Shown: positions 10,867 to 17,751 of the stretch, one piece after another
Numbering within the stretch: the stretch's first letter is position 1
How the letters are laid out: each line of letters begins with the position of its first letter
Source of the DNA: Curtobacterium sp. MCBD17_013
GTDB taxonomy: Bacteria > Actinomycetota > Actinomycetes > Actinomycetales > Microbacteriaceae
Direction of reading: 5' to 3'
Assembly (NCBI RefSeq): GCF_003234565.1
Contig: NZ_QKTU01000002.1
Location: 186,001 to 250,000, forward strand
DNA: 64,000 nucleotides
The notes under the pieces: model-generated
The model's database searches: none
Told to the model about the DNA's origin: nothing
The model's input: the letters and a program-made list of their open reading frames with translations, nothing else
Made by a program: the position numbers and the translations under genes

Positions 10867-12408
10867 CTACTCCACCGAGGCCATCGCCCGCACGCGCGCG
10901 CGCTGCACCTTGCCGGTCGGCGCCCGGGGCAGGTCCGGGACGACGATGATCTCGACCGGCCGGCGGAACCGGGTCAGCTGCGCCGCGCAGCGGGCGGTCA
11001 GGTCGGCAACGAGCGACGCGGCCGCCGTGTCCTCGCTCGGTTGCGGGATGACGTAGGCGACCGGAACGTGCCCGAGGATCGGGTCGGGGCGCCCGACGAC
11101 CACGGCCTCGAGCACGCGCGCGTCGCCGAGCAGGACGTCCTCGACCTCGGACGGGTAGACCTTCTCGCCTCCGCGGTTGATGACGTCGTCCGATCGACCG
11201 GCGAGCGACACCCACCCGTCTGCGGAGATCGAGCCGAGGTCGCCGGTGGACAACCAGCCCTCGGCGTCGAACCGCTCGGAGGCCCGGCCGAACAGGTACC
11301 GGCTCACGACCCCGGGTCCGCGGATCCACAGCGCACCGACCTCGCCGGCCGGGAGGAGCGCGCCGTCCTCTCCACGGACCTGGACCTCGGAGCCGACGGG
11401 GACGCCGACGGAACCGGGTCGGGGCGCTGAACCGAGGGGGGTCGCGGTGATCTGGCTGGCACCCTCGGTCATCCCCCAGCTGACGACGAGCGGCGTCGCA
11501 CCGAGGGCCGCTCGGACCGGGTCGGGAAGTGGGGCGGAGGCGCTCCGGACGAACCGGAGACCCGCGGGGAGGTCGAGCGGCCCCGTCTTCGCGAGGACGG
11601 CGAGGACCGCCGGCACGGCGTTGAGCCAGGTGATGCGACGCTCGGCCAGGAGCTCCCAGAAGCCGGTGCGCCGGAACCGCTTGTCGAGCACGAGCGTCGA
11701 ACCGGCCACCATGGTGGCGAGCAGCCCGACGACCTCGGCGTTGACGTGGAACAGCGGGAGCGAGTTGAAGCCCCGGTCCTCCCGGGTGAGCTCGTTGTGG
11801 TCGGCGACCGCTCGTGCCACGAACACGAGCTGGGGTTCGGGCAGTTCGACGCCCTTCGGCGTGCCCGTCGAACCGGACGTGAACAGCACGACGGACCCGG
11901 TGTCGAGCGCGTCGGGAGCGCTCGACGGGACGGTGCCGGCCACGACGTCGGTCGGGTGACCGGTGGCGGGGTCGATGTGCGCTGCCGCGGTCCCGGCGAT
12001 CGTGGCATCGTCTGCACGGTCGGAGACGACGAGGGAGGCGCCATGGAGCAGGTCCGCGAGGCGCAGGGGCTCGGAGGTCGGCTGCCCGGTGTCCACCGGG
12101 ACCGCACGACGGCCGGAGGACAGCGCTGCGAGGTGCACGACCGCGAACGACAGCGGGTCCCCGAGATCCACGAGGACCGCGCCGGAGGGGGCGATCCCGA
12201 GGTCGTCGAACACCGAGGTCCAGGCCTGGACCGCTTCGGCGAAGGCCCGGTACGTCAGCACCCGGTCGGACCGGGCGTCCTCCAGGTAGTGGTGGTCCGG
12301 GTCGTCGGTTCCCCGACGTCGGATCAGGGCGGCGAGGGTGTCCACTGACCTGCCCCCGGAGCCTTCCGGATGCCGGTCTCCGCTGACGTCGTCCACTCCA
12401 CGTTGCAC
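10867..12408 (-). CDS. AMP-dependent acyl-CoA synthetase/ligase family protein
   Basis: Class I adenylate-forming enzyme, 513 residues, expected to activate a carboxylic acid as acyl-AMP and transfer it to CoA. It has the P-loop-like LFTSGSTGTPKGVE, the GMTEGASQ motif A5, STGDLG, GRSDDVINRGGEKVYPSEVE and a C-terminal catalytic lysine (Lys500 in APTGKVQR). General resemblance is to oxalate-CoA or medium-chain ligases; substrate cannot be assigned. The GTG at 12408 is favoured because TACCAT lies 6 nt upstream. A GTG at 12345 with a nearby GCAGG is an alternative that removes 21 poorly conserved residues. Neighbouring transporter, acyltransferase and hydrolase genes suggest acid uptake and acyl metabolism. 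Confidence 0.88.
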   Translation of the reverse strand: MQRGVDDVSGDRHPEGSGGRSVDTLAALIRRRGTDDPDHHYLEDARSDRVLTYRAFAEAVQAWTSVFDDLGIAPSGAVLVDLGDPLSFAVVHLAALSSGRRAVPVDTGQPTSEPLRLADLLHGASLVVSDRADDATIAGTAAAHIDPATGHPTDVVAGTVPSSAPDALDTGSVVLFTSGSTGTPKGVELPEPQLVFVARAVADHNELTREDRGFNSLPLFHVNAEVVGLLATMVAGSTLVLDKRFRRTGFWELLAERRITWLNAVPAVLAVLAKTGPLDLPAGLRFVRSASAPLPDPVRAALGATPLVVSWGMTEGASQITATPLGSAPRPGSVGVPVGSEVQVRGEDGALLPAGEVGALWIRGPGVVSRYLFGRASERFDAEGWLSTGDLGSISADGWVSLAGRSDDVINRGGEKVYPSEVEDVLLGDARVLEAVVVGRPDPILGHVPVAYVIPQPSEDTAAASLVADLTARCAAQLTRFRRPVEIIVVPDLPRAPTGKVQRARVRAMASVE

Positions 12409-12414
12409 TCGCCC

Positions 12415-12420
12415 ATGGTA
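12415..12420 (-). promoter_or_regulatory. -10 element of the ligase gene (leaderless)
   Basis: TACCAT, then GGGCGA, then GTG CAA. A TTCATAGG block sits 17 nt upstream, matching that of the acyltransferase promoter. Confidence 0.45.
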
Positions 12421-12457
12421 TTGCGGCTCCCTATGAACGTGCAGAGGCGCTGGATCC

Positions 12458-13549
12458 TCACCCCTGCGAGGGCGTCGGTGCCGCGGAGCGCGTGGGGTTC
12501 GGCTCGTGGGTCTGCGGGAGCGGGACCCGCGTCAGCATCCAGTGCCACAGCGGGAGCATGCGCGGGGTCCCGTTCGCCTGGAGCGGAGTGGCGTCGTCGA
12601 TGATGAGCGAGTGCGCCTGGTCGGGGTCACCGACGTCCAACCGGGTGAGGATCGCGTGCGGGTCGCCGGATGGAGGCCGCGTCGTCGTGACCGACGGGCC
12701 GTGCGGACCGTCGAGACCGAGCACGCGCCACGAGCCGCGGATGCGCGGCCCGAACACGTCACGCACGTCGTCGATCGCGTACTCGCGGGTGATCGGCGTG
12801 ACACCCGGGCGGTCCATCCACGCCGCGTGCGCCGCCCCGTCGGACTCGACGGGCGACGAGAACATGAGCGCACCGAGCACCGGTCGGATGTGCGCGATGA
12901 AGGCCGCCTCGCCGCCGCCCTGGGAGTGGCCGGCCACCACGATGTGATCCCAGGCGATGTGACCCGAACCGTCCACGAAGCGGTTCCATCCGCCCGCGGG
13001 GTCCGCGCTCGACAGGTGCGCCACGGCGTCCCGGAGGCGAGCGGTGATCGACCCGGCAGGTCCGACGTCGCTGAACTGGGAGGCATCGGTGCCGTCGAAC
13101 CGGTTCCGCTGGACCTGCGTGTAGCAGCGGGGGTTGTTCTCGCACGTCCCGGACAGCGTCGTCCCGAGGTTCCAGTAGTCGAGGCCGAGCACGTTGTACC
13201 CGGCCTGGGACGCGACCGACAGGAACGTCCGGTAGTCCGCGGGGCGCGCCCGCGTGGCGGGCAGGAACAGCAGCAGGGGGCCGTCGCCGACCGATCGGGA
13301 CGCGAAGTCCGTCGCGTTCGGCGTGAGGCGCTGCCCGTCGACGGCACCGATCCGGAACCGACGGAAGTCTTGCGTCTCCGCGGGCGGGCCGACGTGGCCG
13401 AGCGACCCCGACGGGCCCCGGGGAGCCTCGGCGGTGGCCTGCTGGTGCTCGGAGGCCGTGTCGACCACGACCACGACCGCGACCACGACGGTGACGGCGA
13501 GTACGACCACGAGCAGGGCATGGAGGGCGTGACGCGCGGCCGAGGACAC
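12458..13549 (-). CDS. Membrane-anchored alpha/beta hydrolase (BPSS1187-like)
   Basis: Predicted extracytoplasmic serine hydrolase, 363 residues. A hydrophobic stretch at residues 8-29 (ALHALLVVVLAVTVVVAVVV) acts as a signal anchor, followed by a polar linker. The nucleophile elbow is GHSQGGG with Ser209. The fold cues (PLLLFLPATRARP, NVLGLDYWN) fit the BPSS1187-type hydrolases. Four cysteines in the CENNPRCYT area could form a disulfide if exported. The GTG start has TAACGT 8 nt upstream, a weaker example of the leaderless pattern. Substrate unknown; it may act on surface esters installed by the nearby acyltransferase (inference only). Confidence 0.82.
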   Translation of the reverse strand: MSSAARHALHALLVVVLAVTVVVAVVVVVDTASEHQQATAEAPRGPSGSLGHVGPPAETQDFRRFRIGAVDGQRLTPNATDFASRSVGDGPLLLFLPATRARPADYRTFLSVASQAGYNVLGLDYWNLGTTLSGTCENNPRCYTQVQRNRFDGTDASQFSDVGPAGSITARLRDAVAHLSSADPAGGWNRFVDGSGHIAWDHIVVAGHSQGGGEAAFIAHIRPVLGALMFSSPVESDGAAHAAWMDRPGVTPITREYAIDDVRDVFGPRIRGSWRVLGLDGPHGPSVTTTRPPSGDPHAILTRLDVGDPDQAHSLIIDDATPLQANGTPRMLPLWHWMLTRVPLPQTHEPNPTRSAAPTPSQG

Positions 13550-13612
13550 GTGCGGGGACGTTACCGGACGTCGCCGCGCGCAGGCTGCTTGCTCCCTGAC
13601 GGGTCAGAAGAA

Positions 13613-14236
13613 CTACTCAGGTTGAGACGCGACGATGCGGTCCCACACCTCGTCCGCAGAGCGGATCGTGTCGGCTGGCGAACCGGTCGCGTCGACGACC
13701 AGGTCCGCGAGCGCGAGCCGCTCCTCGTCGCTCGCCTGTGCCGCGACCCGACGTTCCGCGTCCCCGCGCTCCATGCCACGGTGGCGCACCAGGCGCTCGA
13801 TCCGGTCCGGAGCGGGCGCGTGCACGACGACCACGGTGTCGAAGCGGAGCGGCCGTCCCTCCTGGGCCTCGGCCAGCAGCGGCACGTCGTAGACCACCAC
13901 GGCGTCGGGATCGGCCCGCTCGGCCTCGGCGAAGCGCTCCTTCGCGATGCGCCACACCTCGGGGTGGGTGATCGCGTTGAGGGCGGCGCGCGCCTCCGCG
14001 TCGCGGAAGACGACCGCGCCGAGGGCTGGGCGATCGAGGGACCCGTCCGGCGCGATCACCGACGGACCGAACCGCTCACGGATCGCCGCGAGCCCCGGGC
14101 TCCCGGGCGCGACCGCCTCGCGCGCCAGGAGGTCGGCGTCCACGACCACCGCACCGCGCTCCGCCCAGCGCGCGGACACCGTCGACTTGCCCGCCGCGAT
14201 GCCACCCGTCAGTCCGATGATCCGCACGTCCACCAC
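13613..14236 (-). CDS. coaE: Dephospho-CoA kinase
   Basis: Final step of coenzyme A synthesis: phosphorylates the 3'-hydroxyl of dephospho-CoA using ATP. 207 residues, the usual bacterial length. It has P-loop GLTGGIAAGKST at residues 8-19, the DADLLARE substrate motif, AITHPEVWR and the lid region. Mycobacterial CoaE carries an extra C-terminal domain; this one does not. The GTG start at 14236 begins VVDVRIIGLTGG; no strong ribosome binding site is visible. It follows rpsA and its terminator, in the same order as in M. tuberculosis. Confidence 0.95.
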   Translation of the reverse strand: MVDVRIIGLTGGIAAGKSTVSARWAERGAVVVDADLLAREAVAPGSPGLAAIRERFGPSVIAPDGSLDRPALGAVVFRDAEARAALNAITHPEVWRIAKERFAEAERADPDAVVVYDVPLLAEAQEGRPLRFDTVVVVHAPAPDRIERLVRHRGMERGDAERRVAAQASDEERLALADLVVDATGSPADTIRSADEVWDRIVASQPE

Positions 14237-14245
14237 CTTAACGGG

Positions 14246-14281
14246 CGAGAGCCCGGCACCCTCGTGGGTACCGGGCTCTCG
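14246..14281 (-). terminator. Terminator of rpsA
   Basis: Inverted repeat with 16-bp arms (14246-14261 and 14266-14281, CGAGAGCCCGG...) and a 4-nt loop. The single mismatch becomes a G-U pair in the minus-strand RNA. It lies 15 bp past the rpsA stop and just before coaE, so it separates highly expressed rpsA from coaE. It has no long U-run. Confidence 0.75.
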
Positions 14282-14296
14282 GGACGCGTCGGGCGG

Positions 14297-15754
14297 TCAG
14301 CTGTTCGAGCTGAGCCGCTCGCGCAGCGCCGCGAGCGAGGCGTCGTCGGCCAGGGTGCCCTGACCAGCCGTCTCGCTCGAGAACGACGACCCAGCGGACG
14401 CGGCGGGCGCGTCGAAGGGCGTGGATTCCTCGGCGATCGACGCGGCGACCTGCTTCTTGTGCGCTTCCCAGCGAGCCTGGGCAGCCGCGTACTCCTTCTC
14501 CCACGCGTCGCGCTGGGTCTCGAAGCCCTCGCGCCACTCGTTGGTCTCCGGGTCGAAGCCCTCGGGGTACTTGTAGTTGCCCTGCTCGTCGTACTCGGTC
14601 GGCATGCCGTAGAGCGCCGGGTCGAACTCGTCGCCCTCGGGGTCGACGCCCTCGTTCGCCTGCTTGAGGCTGAGCGAGATGCGACGACGGTCGAGGTCGA
14701 TGTCGATGATCTTGACGAAGACCTCGTCACCGACGGACACGACCTGCTCCGCGAGCTCGACGTGCTTGTTCGACAGCTCCGAGATGTGCACGAGGCCCTC
14801 GATGCCGTCGGCCACACGGACGAACGCACCGAACGGCACGAGCTTCGTGACCTTGCCCGGCGCGACCTGACCGATCGCGTGGGTGCGGGCGAAGACCTGC
14901 CACGGGTCCTCCTGCGTCGCCTTGAGCGAGAGCGACACGCGCTCGCGGTCGAGGTCGACCTCGAGGATCTCGACGGTGACCTCCTGGCCCACCTCGACGA
15001 CCTCGCTGGCGTGCTCGATGTGCTTCCAGGAGAGCTCGGACACGTGGACGAGACCGTCGACGCCGCCGAGGTCGACGAACGCACCGAAGTTGACGATCGA
15101 CGAGACGATGCCCTTGCGGACCTGGCCCTTGTGGAGGTTGTTGAGGAACGTCGTGCGCGACTCGGACTGCGTCTGCTCGAGCAGGGCGCGGCGCGACAGG
15201 ACCACGTTGTTGCGGTTCTTGTCGAGTTCGAGGATCTTCGCTTCGATCTCCTGGCCGAGGTACGGCGTGAGGTCACGGACGCGACGGAGCTCGATGAGCG
15301 AGGCCGGGAGGAAGCCACGGAGGCCGATGTCGACGATGAGACCGCCCTTGACGACCTCGATGACCGTGCCGGTCACCACGCCGTCGGACTCCTTGATCTT
15401 CTCGACGTCGCCCCACGCACGCTCGTACTGCGCGCGCTTCTTCGACAGGATGAGACGGCCTTCCTTGTCCTCCTTCTGGAGGACGAGGGCCTCGACGTCG
15501 TCGCCGACCTCGACGACCTCGTTGGGGTCGACGTCGTGCTTGATCGAGAGCTCGCGGGAGGGGATCACACCCTCCGTCTTGTAACCGACGTCGAGGAGGA
15601 CCTCGTCGCGGTCGATCTTCACGACGGTCCCGGAGATCAGGTCGCCGTCGTTGAAGAACTTCAGGGTCTTCTCGACCTCGGCCAGGAAGTCATCAGCCGA
15701 ACCGATGTCGTTGATGGCGACCTGCTTAGGAGCCTTGGTCGTGGTGGTTGTCAT
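14297..15754 (-). CDS. rpsA: 30S ribosomal protein S1
   Basis: mRNA-binding ribosomal protein, 485 residues. It has four S1 (OB-fold) repeats, near residues 35-105, 120-190, 205-275 and 290-362 (for example GGLIVDIGLRGFLPASL, VNFGAFVDLGGVDGLVHVSELSW, VPFGAFVRVADGIEGLVHIS). This is the four-repeat actinobacterial form rather than the six of E. coli. A tail of about 120 residues follows, with an acidic/aromatic section and a Ser/Ala-rich end. The ATG start (MTTTTTKAPKQ) has GGAG 12 nt upstream. Expressed from its own promoter about 125 bp upstream and ended by a strong hairpin. Confidence 0.97.
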   Translation of the reverse strand: MTTTTTKAPKQVAINDIGSADDFLAEVEKTLKFFNDGDLISGTVVKIDRDEVLLDVGYKTEGVIPSRELSIKHDVDPNEVVEVGDDVEALVLQKEDKEGRLILSKKRAQYERAWGDVEKIKESDGVVTGTVIEVVKGGLIVDIGLRGFLPASLIELRRVRDLTPYLGQEIEAKILELDKNRNNVVLSRRALLEQTQSESRTTFLNNLHKGQVRKGIVSSIVNFGAFVDLGGVDGLVHVSELSWKHIEHASEVVEVGQEVTVEILEVDLDRERVSLSLKATQEDPWQVFARTHAIGQVAPGKVTKLVPFGAFVRVADGIEGLVHISELSNKHVELAEQVVSVGDEVFVKIIDIDLDRRRISLSLKQANEGVDPEGDEFDPALYGMPTEYDEQGNYKYPEGFDPETNEWREGFETQRDAWEKEYAAAQARWEAHKKQVAASIAEESTPFDAPAASAGSSFSSETAGQGTLADDASLAALRERLSSNS

Positions 15755-15878
15755 GTAGAGATTGCTCCGAACGGGCATTGATCGGGCCATGACGATCGGG
15801 GTCCCCCTGGCGAGCACGGGAGGTCCGTGCACGCTTCGGCATGGCGAAGTGGATGCTTGACGCGGATTGCGCCGCACC

Positions 15879-15908
15879 AGTCTAGCCGGGCCTCCCCCAC
15901 GGTCACAA
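15879..15908 (-). promoter_or_regulatory. rpsA promoter (-35 and -10)
   Basis: Minus-strand TTGTGA (15903-15908), an 18-nt spacer and TAGACT (15879-15884), giving a leader of about 120 nt. It is the best two-box sigma-70-type promoter in the window, as expected for a ribosomal protein gene. The leader contains short inverted sequences but I recognise no known RNA element. Confidence 0.6.
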
Positions 15909-15942
15909 CCGCGAGCGGGACCCGCGACGGCTCCGTCCCGGG

Positions 15943-15958
15943 ACCCCCGACAGGGGGT
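15943..15958 (-). terminator. Possible terminator after the DUF885 gene
   Basis: A 6-bp stem (ACCCCC/GGGGGT) with a 4-nt loop, preceded on the minus strand by the self-complementary block CCGCCCCGGGGCGG. It lies about 20-40 bp beyond the DUF885 stop and just ahead of the rpsA promoter. Confidence 0.45.
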
Positions 15959-15979
15959 GTAACCGCCCCGGGGCGGGGG

Positions 15980-17668
15980 TCATTCCCGCTCGGGGAGCAG
16001 CGCCGACCGGAGCGTGTCGAGTCCGACCCCGCCGAGGGCCAGGGCGTCGCGGTGGAAGGCCCGCAGGTCGAAGTCGGCACCGGCACGCGCCGCGGCCTCG
16101 TCGCGGATGGACTCCCACACACGCTGACCCACCTTGTACGACGGGGCCTGTCCCGGCCAGCCGAAGTAGCGGTCGACCTCGAACCGGACGAACGCGTCGT
16201 CCATGTTCACGTTCTGTCGCATGAAGTCGAGCGCGTACTCGTGCGTCCAACCACCGCCGTCGGGGTTCGTCTTCTGCAGGTGCACCCCGATGTCGAGGAC
16301 GACGCGGGCCGCCCGCATCCGCTGGCCGTCGAGCATGCCGAGGCGGTCGCCGTCGTCGTCGAGGTGGCCGAGCTGCTCCATGAGCCGTTCCGCGTAGAGC
16401 GCCCAACCCTCGACGTGTCCCGAGGGGCCGGCGAGCTGACGCCGCCACGTGTTGAGCTCGCCGCGGTTGTAGACCGCCTGGCTGATCTGCAGGTGGTGGC
16501 CCGGGACGCCTTCGTGGAACACCGTCGTCTTCTCGCGCCAGGTCGCGAACTCGGTCACGCCGTCGGGCACGGACCACCACATGCGGCCCGGCCGGCTGAA
16601 GTCGTCGCTCGGGCCCGAGTAGTAGATCCCGCCGTCGTGGGTGGGGGCGATCCGGCACTCGAGGCGACGGATGGGGTCCGGGATGTCGAAGTACGTCCCC
16701 GCCAGGGCCTCGACCGAGGCGTCCGAGGTCTCCTGCATCCAGGCGCGGAGTGCGTCGGTGCCGTGGAGCTTCCGGGCCGGGTCCTCGTCGAGCACCGCGA
16801 TCGCCCGGGCGACGCTGGCCCCGGACTCGATGCGGTCGGCGATGCGCTCCTGCTCGGACCGCATCCGCGCGAGCTCCTCGAGCCCCCACGCGTAGGTCTC
16901 GTCCAGGTCGACGACCGCGCCGAGGAACCGACGGGAGTGCAGCTCGTAGTCCTCGCGTCCGACCGCGTCCACCGGGGTGGCGAGCGGCATCAGCTCGTGC
17001 TCGAGGAACCGACCGAGCGATCGGTACGCGGCAGCCGCGACGGCGGCGCCACGGGTGAGATCGGCACGGACCGACTCCGGCAGCGCACCACCGTCGTCGA
17101 GGGCGGCGCCGGCGGCCAGCTCGTCGAAGAACCCGCCGTCGCGGGCGTTCCGGAGGGCCTGCTGCGCCACGGCGGCGACCTGTCGCTTCGCGGGGGTCAC
17201 GCCCTCGCGCGTCCCCTGCAGCAGGGTCTCGCGGTACCCCTCGAGCGCGTCGGGGAGCGCGGACAGCCGGTTCGCGATGTCCGACCAGTCGTTCGCCGTC
17301 GCCGTCGGCATGAGGTCGAGGACGTCCCGCAGGTGCTGCGCCGGGCTCGCGATGACGTTGAGGTCCCGGAGGTGGAGTCGCCGGTCGTACGACTCGACGA
17401 CCAGGTCGAGTTCCGCGCCGAGGTCCGTCTTCGTCACGCGGTCGATCGCGTCGACGGGCTCCGCGGCGTCGAGGCTCCGGCGGGCCGCGCGTGCGGCGTC
17501 CGCGAGGGCGTCCGCTCCCGCGGGCGACGTGTCACCGTACTCACCCTGCCGACCGCCCACACCGATGTAGGTCCCGATCGTCGGGTCGAGGTCGACGAGT
17601 GTCGTCACCCAGTCCTCCGCGACACGGTCGACGGCGGACGGCTTGCGGACAGGACGCTCGGAGCTCAT
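15980..17668 (-). CDS. DUF885 family protein (putative metallo-carboxypeptidase-like)
   Basis: 562-residue cytoplasmic-looking protein of the DUF885 family, whose members resemble zinc metallopeptidases. The zinc motif HEGVPGHH occupies residues 385-392, followed by a conserved glutamate in HVEGWALYAERLM. Other family blocks are RRLECRIAPTHDGGIYY, REKTTVFHEG and FVRFEVDRYFGWPGQAPSYKVG. No signal peptide. The ATG (MSSERPVRK) is supported by TATGGT 6 nt upstream. The frame is open far upstream into polA, but only as an arginine-rich shadow. Substrate unknown; peptide hydrolysis is inferred from the family. Confidence 0.9.
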   Translation of the reverse strand: MSSERPVRKPSAVDRVAEDWVTTLVDLDPTIGTYIGVGGRQGEYGDTSPAGADALADAARAARRSLDAAEPVDAIDRVTKTDLGAELDLVVESYDRRLHLRDLNVIASPAQHLRDVLDLMPTATANDWSDIANRLSALPDALEGYRETLLQGTREGVTPAKRQVAAVAQQALRNARDGGFFDELAAGAALDDGGALPESVRADLTRGAAVAAAAYRSLGRFLEHELMPLATPVDAVGREDYELHSRRFLGAVVDLDETYAWGLEELARMRSEQERIADRIESGASVARAIAVLDEDPARKLHGTDALRAWMQETSDASVEALAGTYFDIPDPIRRLECRIAPTHDGGIYYSGPSDDFSRPGRMWWSVPDGVTEFATWREKTTVFHEGVPGHHLQISQAVYNRGELNTWRRQLAGPSGHVEGWALYAERLMEQLGHLDDDGDRLGMLDGQRMRAARVVLDIGVHLQKTNPDGGGWTHEYALDFMRQNVNMDDAFVRFEVDRYFGWPGQAPSYKVGQRVWESIRDEAAARAGADFDLRAFHRDALALGGVGLDTLRSALLPERE

Positions 17669-17674
17669 GGTGCG

Positions 17675-17680
17675 ACCATA
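17675..17680 (-). promoter_or_regulatory. -10 element of the DUF885 gene (leaderless)
   Basis: TATGGT, then CGCACC, then the ATG; 6-nt spacing. Confidence 0.45.
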
Positions 17681-17751
17681 CCGACTCCGCGATCCGGGAG
17701 GCCCGGAGCGACCCCGGCGGACCGTCCGACCGGGCGATCGCGCCTGGTCGC

